From Denitrificimonas caeni (GTDB taxonomy: Bacteria; Pseudomonadota; Gammaproteobacteria; Pseudomonadales; Pseudomonadaceae): 64,000 bases of DNA. Shown here one piece after another: positions 8,925 to 17,907 of this stretch. The stretch is from NCBI RefSeq assembly GCF_905120345.1, contig NZ_CAJHOA010000001.1:1-64000 (forward strand), given 5' to 3'. The notes under the pieces were generated by a model. The model was not told the origin of the DNA and searched no databases. It saw only the letters and a list, made by a program, of their open reading frames with translations. How positions within the stretch are numbered: position 1 is the first letter of the stretch; each line of letters starts with the position of its first letter. The position numbers and the translations under genes were made by a program.

Positions 8925-11900
8925 ACCTGTCGGCACCTTTTATTCAGCGGCCGGTTGCCACGATGCTGCTCAGTCTGGCGATTATCTTGCTGGGGATTCT
9001 GGGGTTTCGACTTTTACCCGTAGCACCGTTGCCGGATATGGATTTTCCGATGATTACTGTGCAGGCCAGTTTGCCCGGTGCCAGCCCACAAGTAATGGCT
9101 GCCACGGTCGCTACGCCGTTGGAACGTTCGCTGGGTAGTATTGCTGGGATCAGTCAAATGAGTAGCCGCAGCGGCCAAGGCAGTACGCGGATTATGATCC
9201 AATTTGATTTGGGCCATGATATTAATGCCGCCGCGCGTGAGGTGCAGGCGGCAATTAATGCCGCGCATGAAATGTTGCCCAGTGGCATGCGCAGTATGCC
9301 AACTTACCGTAAAGTGAATCCTACACAAGCACCGATTATGGTGTTATCCCTGACCAGTGAAGTACTTGAGAAAGGTCAGATGTATGACTTGGCTTCCAGT
9401 ATCGTTGCGCAAAAACTGTCACAAGTGCAGGGTGTTGGGGATGTCCAAATTGGTGGCAGTTCTTTGCCTGCGGTGCGCGTGGAGTTGGAGCCGCGCCGTT
9501 TAGAACAATACGGTATTGCCTTAGATGATGTGCGTCAAACTATTGCCAATGCTAACCAACAAAAGCCTAAAGGACAGCTTGAACAAGGCAATCGTCATTG
9601 GCAAATTCAAGGTAATGATCAACTGTATAGCGCCGCCGAGTATGCGCCACTGATTATTCGTTATAGCGATGGTGCAGCGCTGCGTTTGCGTGATGTAGCG
9701 ACTGTCACCGATAGTGTCGAAAACCGTTATAACAGTGGTTTTTTTAATGATAAAGATGCAGTGCTACTGGTGATTAACCGTCAAGCCAGTGCCAACATCA
9801 TTGCGACTATTGAAGCCATTCAAGCGGAGTTGCCGGCCTTACAAGCTGTATTACCCGCCAGCGCACAATTGCAGGTGGCGATGGATCGCTCCTCGGTGAT
9901 TCGTGCCACTTTGCACGAGGCTGAGCGCTCGTTATTGATTGCTACCGCGCTGGTGATTATCGTTGTGATGCTGTTTTTAGGTCATTGGCGTGCTGCAATT
10001 ATTCCTGCTTTGGCGGTACCGGTATCCTTGATTGGTAGCTTTGCGGCGATGTACCTACTGGATTTTTCGCTGAATAATCTGTCGCTAATGGCGCTAATTA
10101 TTGCCACGGGTTTGGTGGTTGATGACGCCATTGTGGTGTTAGAAAATATCGCTCGGCATATCAATAACGGTAAAAAACCGCTGCAGGCCGCCATTGATGG
10201 CTCTCGTGAAGTGGGTTTTACTTTGCTGTCGATGAATCTGTCGTTGGTGGTGGTGTTTGTTTCGATCTTGTTTATGGGCGGCTTAATTGAGCGTTTATTC
10301 CGCGAGTTTTCCATTACCTTGACTGTGGCGATTTTGATTTCATTAGTCGTGTCGCTAACCTTAACCCCGATGCTGTCAGCCCGCTGGTTGCGGCCCGCGG
10401 TGGCGGCTGAACAGCATAAACCTAACGTTATCCAACGCTTTGGTCTGTGGGTGGCTGCCGGTTATCAGCGTTCGCTGGCCTGGACGCTTAATTACCAACG
10501 GTGGATGCTATTTGGCTTGCTGCTGACGATCGGCTTAAATGCTTGGCTGTTTATCATGGTGCCGAAGACGTTTATGCCGCAACAAGATACCGGCCAACTG
10601 ATGGGCATGATTCGCAGCGATGATGGTTTGTCCTACCATACAATGCAGCCAAAAATGGAAGCCTATCGTCAAGCGTTATTGAAAGATAAAGATGTGCAAA
10701 CAGTCGCGGGTTTTATTGGTGGCGGCAGTAATGCTTTTTTAATTGTGCGCTTAAAACCGATTACCGAGCGTAAACACTCTGCGCAGGAAATCGTTGATCG
10801 TTTGCGTGGTCAGATGCCCAAAGTAGCCGGTTCGCGGCTGTTTCTAATGCCTGAGCAAGATTTAAATATGGGGCGGCGCGAAGGCGGTAATACGGATAAT
10901 GAGTATGTACTGCTAGCCAGTGAATTAGATGATTTGCGGATTTGGCAACCGAAAGTGCGTGATGCCCTAAAAGCGCTGCCGGAGCTGACCGATATTGACA
11001 GTAAAGAAGGTCGCGGTGCGCAGCAGGTGACCTTGGAAGTGGATCGTGCCACGGCTGCACGTTTAGGTGTGGATATGGCGATGGTGACCTCGCTGCTGAA
11101 TAACGCCTTTAGTCAGCGTCAAGTCTCAACAATTTATGAAAGCCTTAATCAATACAGCGTGGTGTTAGAAATTGATCCACAGTTTGTTGGGTCACCAGAG
11201 GTTCTGGAGCAAATGCAGGTGATCGGTGCGAATGGCGAGCAGATTCCCTTATCAGCGTTTACCCGCTGGGAATCCAGTTTGCAGCAGGATCGCATACAGC
11301 ATGACGGTCAATTTGCAGTGGAAAGCATTGGCTTTGCTTTAGCGCCGGGCGTGAGCCTAGAGCAGGCCAACTTGGCCATTGAGAAAGCGATGGCGCGGAT
11401 TAATTTACCCAATGAAGTGCAGGGACGTTTAGGCGGTACTGCTGGAGTCTTCCAGCAAAGCCAAGGCGCGCAAGGTCTGATGTTGCTGATGGCGATTGCC
11501 ATTGTGTATTTGGTGCTGGGTGTATTGTACGAAAGCTATATTCATCCGCTGACTATTCTTTCAACCTTGCCCTCGGCGGGGGTTGGCGCGTTGCTGGCAA
11601 TTCAGCTGACGGGCGGTGAGTTCAGTTTGATTTCGTTGCTGGGCTTGTTTTTGCTGATCGGTGTGGTGAAGAAAAATGCGATCTTAATGATTGATTTGGC
11701 GCTGCAGTTACAGCGGGAAATGAAAATGAGTGCCGAACAAGCCATTCAGCAGGCCTGCTTGCAACGTTTCCGGCCCATTATGATGACTACCATGGCGGCT
11801 ATTTTAGGTGCAGTACCGTTGTTGATCAGTAGTGCGGAAGGTTCAGAAGCACGGCAGCCGTTGGGTTTGGCGATTGTCGGTGGTTTGCTGCTCAGTCAGC

Positions 11901-12016
11901 TGTTGACCTTGTACAGTACGCCGGCGGTTTATTTATTTTTTGACCGTTTAAGCGCCCGTGTACGGCGTAAAAAAACGCCAACGACGATGGAAGTAGCTCA
12001 TGAAACAGATCGTTAA
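8921..12016 (+). CDS. muxC: RND multidrug efflux permease, second of a pair (MuxC/MdtC type)
   Basis: The second full-length HAE-1 RND permease (1031 residues) of the operon, clearly paralogous to the preceding one but diverged throughout. TM4 again carries the two aspartates ([17 protein letters not shown]). The start is a GTG overlapping the muxB stop by four bases. Motifs shared with the partner include [16 protein letters not shown] and the closing [12 protein letters not shown]. In MdtBC the two subunits are not equivalent: one carries proton translocation and the other substrate binding. Keeping both acidic pairs here is compatible with either role. Its end overlaps opmB by 17 bp. Confidence 0.94.
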   Translation: MNLSAPFIQRPVATMLLSLAIILLGILGFRLLPVAPLPDMDFPMITVQASLPGASPQVMAATVATPLERSLGSIAGISQMSSRSGQGSTRIMIQFDLGHDINAAAREVQAAINAAHEMLPSGMRSMPTYRKVNPTQAPIMVLSLTSEVLEKGQMYDLASSIVAQKLSQVQGVGDVQIGGSSLPAVRVELEPRRLEQYGIALDDVRQTIANANQQKPKGQLEQGNRHWQIQGNDQLYSAAEYAPLIIRYSDGAALRLRDVATVTDSVENRYNSGFFNDKDAVLLVINRQASANIIATIEAIQAELPALQAVLPASAQLQVAMDRSSVIRATLHEAERSLLIATALVIIVVMLFLGHWRAAIIPALAVPVSLIGSFAAMYLLDFSLNNLSLMALIIATGLVVDDAIVVLENIARHINNGKKPLQAAIDGSREVGFTLLSMNLSLVVVFVSILFMGGLIERLFREFSITLTVAILISLVVSLTLTPMLSARWLRPAVAAEQHKPNVIQRFGLWVAAGYQRSLAWTLNYQRWMLFGLLLTIGLNAWLFIMVPKTFMPQQDTGQLMGMIRSDDGLSYHTMQPKMEAYRQALLKDKDVQTVAGFIGGGSNAFLIVRLKPITERKHSAQEIVDRLRGQMPKVAGSRLFLMPEQDLNMGRREGGNTDNEYVLLASELDDLRIWQPKVRDALKALPELTDIDSKEGRGAQQVTLEVDRATAARLGVDMAMVTSLLNNAFSQRQVSTIYESLNQYSVVLEIDPQFVGSPEVLEQMQVIGANGEQIPLSAFTRWESSLQQDRIQHDGQFAVESIGFALAPGVSLEQANLAIEKAMARINLPNEVQGRLGGTAGVFQQSQGAQGLMLLMAIAIVYLVLGVLYESYIHPLTILSTLPSAGVGALLAIQLTGGEFSLISLLGLFLLIGVVKKNAILMIDLALQLQREMKMSAEQAIQQACLQRFRPIMMTTMAAILGAVPLLISSAEGSEARQPLGLAIVGGLLLSQLLTLYSTPAVYLFFDRLSARVRRKKTPTTMEVAHETDR

Positions 12017-13409
12017 ATTCAGTGCCTTTAGCATCGCTGCAATGCTGTTAAGCGGTTGTGTGCTGGGCCCCAATTACCAACGTCCTGAGACGCCGCTGCC
12101 GCTTGAGTTTCGTCATACGCCGGGCTGGAAAGTGGCGCAGCCAGCTGATCTACAGGCGTCGGTAGCCTGGTGGTCGTTGTATCAGGATGCGCCGTTGCTG
12201 GATTTGCTCAAGCAGTTGGAGTCCTCCAACCAAAACCTGCGTGCGGCCGAGGCCGCTTGGCGTGAAGCACGGGCCTTAGTTGGTGGCAGTCGTTCGGGGC
12301 TGTACCCTAAAGCTACTGGTCAAGTGGGCACGTCGCGCAGTGGTAATGATGTGAGTGTCGGTAAGAACAATGAACTGGCGCTGGGCCTGAGTTGGCAGTT
12401 GGATATTTGGGGGCAGGTGCGTCGTCAAGTGGAGTCCAGTGAAGCCAGCGCCCAGGCCAGTGCTGCGGAGTGGGCAGGGGTGCGCTTAAGTCAGCAAGCA
12501 GAGTTGGTGCAGAACTATCTGCAGCTGCGGGTGATTGATGAACAGATGCGCTTGCTTGATGCCACGCTTGTGGCGTATCAACGCTCATTGCAGTTAACCG
12601 AGAATCGTTATAAAGCCGGCATGGTAACGCGAACGGATGTCAGTCAGGCACTCACGCAACTGAAAAACACCCAAGCGCAACGGCTGGACTTGGATTGGCA
12701 GCGCGCGCGTTATGAGCATGCGCTAGCCTTGTTGGTTGGGAGTACGCCTAATGCGCTGCAGGTCGCCAGTGTCGAGACCTTGCCTAGGCTGCCGGCACTG
12801 CCAATGCAGGTGCCTTCCGCCTTATTAGAGCGCCGTCCTGATATTGCTGCGGCTGAGCGCCGGGTGATCGCCGCTAATGCCGAGATTGGTGTGGCCAAGA
12901 GTGCATATTTTCCTGATTTAACCTTGAGTGCCAGCGGTGGTTACCGCGGCAGTAATTTAGCGGATTGGATTAGCATGCCGAATCGCTTTTGGTCGATTGG
13001 GCCGCAGTTTGCTATGACCTTGTTTGATGCCGGTTTACGGCGTTCGAAAACTGAGCAAGCAGAAGCGCGTTATGATCAGCAGGTGGCGCGTTATCGTCAA
13101 ACCACTTTGCAGGCGATTGCTGAAGTGGAAGATGCACTGGTGCAATTGAATGTTTTAGAACAGGAAATACTGGTGCAACGTGAAGCATTAGCCGCCTCAC
13201 AAGACTCGTTACAGTTAACCGAAAACCAATATGCCGCCGGTATGGTGGATTATCTCGCAGTGAGTAGCGCACAAACCACCGCGCTGAATAGCGAGCGTAC
13301 GCTGCTTAACTTGCTGGCGACGCAACTGACTGCCAGCGTGCAATTGATTAGCGCGCTCGGTGGTGGTTGGCAAGTGGATTCCGACGACGAGAAGTCACCT
13401 CAGCTGTAG
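12000..13409 (+). CDS. opmB: Outer-membrane efflux lipoprotein, NodT/OprM family (OpmB type)
   Basis: The outer-membrane channel of the tripartite pump, a TolC-like trimeric alpha/beta-barrel. The lipobox is LLSGC with the acylated Cys at about residue 20, followed by the family hallmark GPNYQRPETPLP. Two internal outer-membrane-efflux repeats can be seen, each ending in a segment like SLQLTENRYKAGMV and SLQLTENQYAAGMV, the classical duplicated helical hairpins. Other typical pieces are LLERRPDIAAAERRVIAANA and the aromatic/Gly segment around residue 320. Length 469 fits the family. It overlaps muxC by 17 bp, so all four pump genes are probably one transcript. Confidence 0.94.
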   Translation: MKQIVKFSAFSIAAMLLSGCVLGPNYQRPETPLPLEFRHTPGWKVAQPADLQASVAWWSLYQDAPLLDLLKQLESSNQNLRAAEAAWREARALVGGSRSGLYPKATGQVGTSRSGNDVSVGKNNELALGLSWQLDIWGQVRRQVESSEASAQASAAEWAGVRLSQQAELVQNYLQLRVIDEQMRLLDATLVAYQRSLQLTENRYKAGMVTRTDVSQALTQLKNTQAQRLDLDWQRARYEHALALLVGSTPNALQVASVETLPRLPALPMQVPSALLERRPDIAAAERRVIAANAEIGVAKSAYFPDLTLSASGGYRGSNLADWISMPNRFWSIGPQFAMTLFDAGLRRSKTEQAEARYDQQVARYRQTTLQAIAEVEDALVQLNVLEQEILVQREALAASQDSLQLTENQYAAGMVDYLAVSSAQTTALNSERTLLNLLATQLTASVQLISALGGGWQVDSDDEKSPQL

Positions 13410-13544
13410 AAATGAGACAACGTTTCGATCTGTTTATCTAAAGTTTATGCACAATTGACTGGTCGAGTCAGTCGTTTTGTTTGTATGCTGACGTTAACGT
13501 AAAGCATGGCTGTTGCCATTTCTCTAAAAATAAGGATAAAAACA

Positions 13545-14213
13545 ATGGAAGAAGGGTTTTGGCAAACGCGTTGGCAGCGTGATCAGATTGGCTTTCATCT
13601 CAATCAAGTGAATCCAGGTTTGGCTGCTTATTGGTCGCGCTTAGCTATACCGAAAGGCAGCAAGGTGTTTGTGCCCTTGTGTGGTAAGAGTGTGGATATG
13701 TGCTGGTTGGCGGATCAAGGCTATAGCGTATTGGGTATTGAGTTGATTGAAAAAGCTGTGATTGATTTTTTTGTTGAGCAAAACTTAACACCTGTGATCA
13801 CTCAACAAGGATCTTTCACTCAATATAGCGCTGGCGCAATTACTATTTTGTGCGGTGACTTTTTCAATTTAACCGCAGAGGATTTAGTTGATTACCCTGT
13901 GTTTTATGACCGAGCTGCTTTAATCGCATTACCCAGTGGCTTACGCGAACAATATGCGCATCATTTAAGTAATATTATGCCTAAACCCTGTAAGGGCTTG
14001 TTGTTGACGATGGACTATCCGCAACAGCAGATGAAAGGACCTCCTTTCGCGGTACCGCCTGAGCAAGTGGAACAGCTACTGGGTGAAGCCTTTACTGTTG
14101 AGTGCACTGAAGAGCGCGATATTCTTGAGCAAGAGTGGCGATTTAAAGCGGTAGGTATTACGCGTATGTTTGATTATGTGTATTGCGTCAGATCTCGTTG
14201 TTTAACTAATTAA
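13545..14213 (+). CDS. tpm: Thiopurine S-methyltransferase (TPMT family)
   Basis: An S-adenosylmethionine-dependent methyltransferase; bacterial homologues methylate thiopurines and selenium or tellurium compounds, the latter linked to metalloid resistance. The N-terminus EGFWQTRWQRDQIGFHL and the SAM-binding segment VFVPLCGKSVDMCWLADQG are diagnostic. Also visible are the acidic SAM contact in LGIELIEKAV and the motif DRAALIALP. The start at 13545 (MEEGFWQTRW, 222 residues) is preferred over an earlier ATG at 13506 because AAGGAT lies seven bases upstream and family members begin here. An AANAANAA-like motif (13538-13545) overlaps the start, so Hfq/Crc control is conceivable. Monocistronic, followed by a hairpin. 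Confidence 0.95.
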   Translation: MEEGFWQTRWQRDQIGFHLNQVNPGLAAYWSRLAIPKGSKVFVPLCGKSVDMCWLADQGYSVLGIELIEKAVIDFFVEQNLTPVITQQGSFTQYSAGAITILCGDFFNLTAEDLVDYPVFYDRAALIALPSGLREQYAHHLSNIMPKPCKGLLLTMDYPQQQMKGPPFAVPPEQVEQLLGEAFTVECTEERDILEQEWRFKAVGITRMFDYVYCVRSRCLTN

Positions 14214-14224
14214 GAGCGCGTGTC

Positions 14225-14243
14225 AGCGAAACTTACTTTCGCT
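14225..14243 (+). terminator. Hairpin after tpm
   Basis: AGCGAAA, loop CTTAC, then TTTCGCT: a perfect 7-bp stem 11 bases after the tpm stop. There is no T-run after it on either strand, so termination would be weak or bidirectional. It is likely the transcript end of tpm. Confidence 0.45.
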
Positions 14244-14562
14244 CGCTCATTTCAGGTCCAGTGTGCTTAACCAGCGGCCGCCAGCACCGTCGCAATCGCA
14301 ACGACAAGATCGCTTGGCAGCTGCTGCAACCGGCAGCGCTGCCTGGTCGGTCATGGCGGTTTACCTTGTTGAATAACCTCTTGAACTTTTTCTAAGCATT
14401 GTTATGTGATGCACTTGGCATCCCGTCATTTATGTCGTCTTTTTTCAGCTAAAAGCCACTGTCGATCAAAGGTCTAGCTCTTATCTTGAGCTAAGCTTTG
14501 GATGTTTAAAAATGATCGGCACTCCATGCCACTCTTTTAATATCCAACGATGGATTTGAATA
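14244..14562. other. Gene-free stretch with a GC-rich patch
   Basis: About 320 bases between tpm and the lipoprotein operon without a convincing gene. The part at about 14255-14355 is markedly GC-rich compared with its surroundings. On the minus strand it contains a 35-codon open frame (14247-14354) with a Cys-rich segment CRCDCDGAGGRW; in another frame the same bases read QLPSDLVVAIATVLAAAG. Neither is recognised; a relic of a degraded gene is possible. The part at 14400-14562 is AT-rich and includes a small hairpin (TAGCTC/GAGCTA, about 14473-14492); it probably carries the promoter of the downstream operon, though no clear -35/-10 pair was identified. Confidence 0.35.
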
Positions 14563-15237
14563 ATGATGAAAAAAGGATTATTTGCAACTTTAGGACTTTC
14601 GATGGCATTGCTCACAGGCTGCGCCACTGAGACTTCACGCACTATCGAATCGCCAACCGTTAAGAGTTCCGCCAGCTATTATCAGGGCCCTCGCACACCG
14701 ATTGCCGTGGGCAAGTTTGATAACCGTTCCAGCTATCAGCGCGGTATTTTTTCTGATGGGGTGGATCGCTTGGGTAATCAGGCAAAAACCACATTAGTCA
14801 CTCATCTACAACAAAGTAATCGTTTTAGCGTATTGGATCGTACCAATATGGACGAAATTAAAGCCGAAGCTGACATCAAAGGTCAGGCACAAACTTTGCA
14901 GGGCGCTCACTATGTGGTGACGGGTGATGTCACTGAGTTTGGTCGTAAAGAAGTGGGTGATCATCAGCTGTTTGGAATTTTAGGGCGTGCTAAATCGCAA
15001 ATAGCCTACGCAAAAGTGAATCTTAATATTGTCAATGTCAACACCTCTGAGGTGGTCTACTCAGTGCAAGGTGCAGGTGAGTATGCCTTGTCTAACCGTG
15101 AAGTTGTTGGCTTTGGTGGTACAGCTAGTTATGACTCAACGTTGAATGGAAAAGTATTGGATTTAGCCATTCGTGAGGCCGTCAATCACTTAGTTGAGGG
15201 CGTAGATAGCCGAGCATGGAGGCCCGTAACGCAATGA
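14563..15237 (+). CDS. CsgG/HfaB-family outer-membrane lipoprotein
   Basis: A CsgG-domain lipoprotein; CsgG itself forms a nonameric outer-membrane pore for curli export. The signal peptide ends in a lipobox (LLTGC, Cys about residue 20). The CsgG core is recognisable in PIAVGKFDNRSSYQ, NRFSVLDRTNMDEIKAEAD and GAHYVVTGDVTEFG, followed by a beta-rich half (IAYAKVNLNIVNVNTSEVVY). It is the first of three coupled genes with DUF4810 and DUF799 lipoproteins. No curli subunit or CsgE/F-like gene is nearby, so curli secretion is not the likely role. The gene starts with two consecutive ATG codons and only a weak ribosome-binding site. The function of this triad is not established; an envelope assembly or transport complex is inference. 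Confidence 0.85.
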   Translation: MMKKGLFATLGLSMALLTGCATETSRTIESPTVKSSASYYQGPRTPIAVGKFDNRSSYQRGIFSDGVDRLGNQAKTTLVTHLQQSNRFSVLDRTNMDEIKAEADIKGQAQTLQGAHYVVTGDVTEFGRKEVGDHQLFGILGRAKSQIAYAKVNLNIVNVNTSEVVYSVQGAGEYALSNREVVGFGGTASYDSTLNGKVLDLAIREAVNHLVEGVDSRAWRPVTQ

Positions 15238-15587
15238 TTAAATTACTATTTAGCGTTGTTATCATTGTTGTCGGTCTACAAGGTTGCGTGCAGAAACCCG
15301 CCACACTGTATGAGTGGGGAGGGTATCAGTCCTCGATTTATAGCTATTTAGTGCCCAGCAATGAAGATGCTCAGGCACAAATTGCCAGCCTTGAAAAGAC
15401 TATTGATACAGCACAAAGTAAGGACTCACGTACCGCCCCAGGACTGCATGCTCACTTAGCCTTGTTGTATTTTAATGTGGGCCGTGATGAGGAGGGTGTG
15501 GGTCACCTGCTGACGGAGAAGCAACTGTTTCCTGAGGCAACTGAGTTTGTTAATTTTATGCTTGAGAAACAGGGACTGTTGCCATGA
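15234..15587 (+). CDS. DUF4810 lipoprotein, second gene of the CsgG triad
   Basis: A small outer-membrane lipoprotein (117 residues) with signal peptide and lipobox LQGC. After the Cys comes the family signature PATLYEWGGYQSSIYSYL, then a helical part that resembles a single TPR-like pair (APGLHAHLALLYFNVGRDEEG) and a closing FPEATEFVNFML. The start at 15234 is chosen because its ATG overlaps the csgG-like stop (ATGA) and has GGAGG at 15218-15222. The gene overlaps the following DUF799 gene by four bases. Function unknown; consistent co-occurrence with CsgG and DUF799 lipoproteins suggests a shared complex. Confidence 0.85.
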   Translation: MIKLLFSVVIIVVGLQGCVQKPATLYEWGGYQSSIYSYLVPSNEDAQAQIASLEKTIDTAQSKDSRTAPGLHAHLALLYFNVGRDEEGVGHLLTEKQLFPEATEFVNFMLEKQGLLP

Positions 15588-16237
15588 AAACATTAAGGCG
15601 TGCCTACGCAGTATTAGCAATGGTGCTATTGGCTGGCTGTGCATCGACTCCCAGTGCTGTTTACGATTACAGTAAACTCAAAGCGGAAAATCCTTTATCG
15701 ATTTTAGTCTTGCCGCCACTCAATGAAAGCTTGGAGGTTAATGCCAGTTACAGCTTTCTGTCGCAGGTGACTTATCCATTAGCTGAGTCGGGCTATTATG
15801 TTTTTCCGGTGGCAATGGTCAATGATCTGTTTAAGCACAATGGTATGACTGAGCCCGGTGAGATTCATGCGGTACCCATGGAGAAGTTGCGTGAGATTTT
15901 TGCTGCAGATGCGGTGGTGTATTTAAAGATTACTGAGTACGGTACCAGCTATAAAGTCTTAAGCAGTGAGACACGAGTGACGGCGCAAGCGCGTTTGGTC
16001 TCGTTAAAAACGGGAGAGGAGTTGTGGCAGGGCTCGGCGACGGCATCAACTGCTGAGCAGCAAGGGTCTAGCAGTGATGTGTTGGCGATGTTGCTGATAG
16101 CGGTGATTGATCAGGTGGCTAATACGCTGAGCAATAAGGGGCATGAGGTTGGAGGAATCACCAGCGCGCGTTTGTTACACGCCGGTGGTCCAAATCGTTT
16201 GCTGTACGGCCCACGTTCGCAACAGCAAGAACCCTAG
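15584..16237 (+). CDS. DUF799/GNA1162-family lipoprotein, third gene of the CsgG triad
   Basis: A lipoprotein (217 residues) with signal peptide and lipobox LLAGC. The body matches the GNA1162/DUF799 family by segments such as YDYSKLKAENPLSILVLPP, TYPLAESGYYVFPVAMV and EIFAADAVVYLKITEYGTSY. The neisserial GNA1162 structure resembles TolB-like alpha/beta domains, which suggests a periplasmic-facing role at the outer membrane. The start overlaps the stop of the DUF4810 gene by four bases, so all three lipoproteins are translationally coupled. Substrate or partner unknown. Confidence 0.85.
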   Translation: MKTLRRAYAVLAMVLLAGCASTPSAVYDYSKLKAENPLSILVLPPLNESLEVNASYSFLSQVTYPLAESGYYVFPVAMVNDLFKHNGMTEPGEIHAVPMEKLREIFAADAVVYLKITEYGTSYKVLSSETRVTAQARLVSLKTGEELWQGSATASTAEQQGSSSDVLAMLLIAVIDQVANTLSNKGHEVGGITSARLLHAGGPNRLLYGPRSQQQEP

Positions 16238-16378
16238 GTTTTGAGACTGAACCGTGCATGTCAGCTTGATGATTAGACTGCTTGCTGAATCCATACTCTA
16301 CAGTTAAGTATTGTTTTCGCGGTAACTGCAGTTGTTTTTATGCTAGCGTAACAATCATATTGAGAAGTGGAGTATGGA

Positions 16379-17806
16379 ATGTCTAAGCAAATCAGTGTTG
16401 ATGTGGCGATCATTGGTGCAGGCACCGCAGGATTGTACGCGTTACGGGAAGTGCGACGTGCGAAGAAAAGCTTTGTTTTAATTGATACGGGGCCGTTGGG
16501 CACTACTTGTGCACGAGTGGGCTGTATGCCGTCGAAAGTTGCACTACATATAGCGGACTTTTGGCATAGCCGACAAGAGTTTCCTCGCTATGGTATCAGT
16601 GGTGCGCAACACTTACGTCTTGATAGTGCTGTTGCTTGGCAGGCGTTGCGTGAACAGCGCGATATCTTTTCTGGAGGTGCTGTTGCAAGTGCTAAGCGCG
16701 CCGCTGGTGAACAATTAATAATGGGCCGGGCGCGCTTTTTAACACCCACCTTACTCGAAGTTGAGCACGCTGACGGTACCCAGCAAATTCAAGCCAAAGC
16801 AGTGATTATTGCCACCGGCTCGCGCCCAGTGATGCCTGATTTTTTACAGCCCTTTGCCAAGCACTGCATCACCACTGATGACTTCTTTGAAATGGAGGTT
16901 CTGCCGAAATCCATTGGTGTTTTAGGCTTAGGTGCGATTGGTTTGGAGATGGGCTTAGCGTTGGCGCGATTAGGCGTTGCAGTGTATGGCGCCGATATGG
17001 CCACCAGCGTTGGCGGTATCAGTGATCCTGAGGTCAGTCAGCACGCACTGGATGAGTTTAGCAAAGAGATGCAGCTGTATTTAGGTGCGCCTGCTGAGCT
17101 TGTCAAGGCGGAGCAAGGTGAAGGTGTTGTGTTGCAAGCCGGTGACAAACAGGTTCAGGTCGATAAAATCCTTGTCGCTTTAGGTCGTCGTCCCAATACA
17201 GATCAGCTTAATTTAGCCGAAGCGGGTTTTGCGTTGGATGAGCGTGGGCAGCCGCTGTTTAATCCACAGACCATGCAAATGGGACAGCATCCCGTCTTTA
17301 TCACTGGTGATGTTAATGGCCAGCGTGCCTTGATGCATGAAGCCGCTGATGAAGGTGCGATGGCCGGTTATAACGCGGTGCAAAGCACGCCGGTGGCCTT
17401 TAAACGCAAAACGCCGATTGCTATTGCCTTTACCAATCCTGATGTAGTCAGTGTTGGTGCGCGCTTTGATAAACTCGATCAGGATGCGATTTTGATTGGC
17501 ACGGCTTATACCCAGAGTAATGGTCGTAGTCAGGTGTTATCTGAGCATAAAGGACTGCTGCGACTGTATGCCGATAAAGTCAGTGGCACGCTGCTGGGTG
17601 CCAGTATGTTGGGGATGCGCGCCGAGCATGTGGCGCAGTTTTTGGCGTTGGCGATTGAGCGTGAAGAGACCGCGCATAGCCTCTTACAAATCCCGTTTTA
17701 CCATCCGGTAGTGGAGGAAACGATACAGAGCGCCTTGCAAGATATCGCGCGACATATCCCTGATCCTGCTGGCTTACCCTTTGGCTTGGTTTTAGCAGAC
17801 CTATAA
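16379..17806 (+). CDS. Stand-alone dihydrolipoamide-dehydrogenase-like flavoprotein
   Basis: A class I pyridine nucleotide-disulfide oxidoreductase, 475 residues. N-terminal FAD-binding motif IIGAGTAGLYALRE; redox-active disulfide Cys44-Cys49 in GTTCARVGCMPSK; NAD-binding fold around VLGLGAIGLEMGLALARLG; second FAD motif FITGDVNG; C-terminal dimerisation domain with the catalytic His in YHPVVEETIQSAL. These parts are complete, so it should be an active disulfide reductase. No 2-oxoacid dehydrogenase E1/E2 genes are nearby. It therefore resembles the orphan Lpd3-type enzymes of pseudomonads rather than a complex subunit; the physiological disulfide is unknown. The start at 16379 is chosen from GGAG at 16369-16372; a GTG at 16367 is in frame but poorly placed. 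A strong terminator follows. Confidence 0.88.
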   Translation: MSKQISVDVAIIGAGTAGLYALREVRRAKKSFVLIDTGPLGTTCARVGCMPSKVALHIADFWHSRQEFPRYGISGAQHLRLDSAVAWQALREQRDIFSGGAVASAKRAAGEQLIMGRARFLTPTLLEVEHADGTQQIQAKAVIIATGSRPVMPDFLQPFAKHCITTDDFFEMEVLPKSIGVLGLGAIGLEMGLALARLGVAVYGADMATSVGGISDPEVSQHALDEFSKEMQLYLGAPAELVKAEQGEGVVLQAGDKQVQVDKILVALGRRPNTDQLNLAEAGFALDERGQPLFNPQTMQMGQHPVFITGDVNGQRALMHEAADEGAMAGYNAVQSTPVAFKRKTPIAIAFTNPDVVSVGARFDKLDQDAILIGTAYTQSNGRSQVLSEHKGLLRLYADKVSGTLLGASMLGMRAEHVAQFLALAIEREETAHSLLQIPFYHPVVEETIQSALQDIARHIPDPAGLPFGLVLADL

Positions 17807-17817
17807 TCGTCTACACT

Positions 17818-17875
17818 ATGCCCTCGGCCTGTTGAATCCTACGATAAAGGATTGAACAGGCCGAGGGCATTTTTA
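17818..17875 (+). terminator. Strong rho-independent terminator before sbcDC
   Basis: ATGCCCTCGGCCTGTT (17818-17833) pairs perfectly with its complement at 17855-17870. The stem continues inward through AATCCT/AGGATT, and the hairpin is followed by TTTTTATT. It ends the flavoprotein transcript and insulates sbcD. Confidence 0.93.
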
Positions 17876-17907
17876 TTCGATCGATACAGCAAAAGGACGC
17901 CACCGCA

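Noticed and set aside
8921-12016. Recent duplication of muxB to muxC
   Set aside because: The two permeases are diverged throughout and match the ancient MdtB/MdtC (MuxB/MuxC) split, so no recent event is implied.
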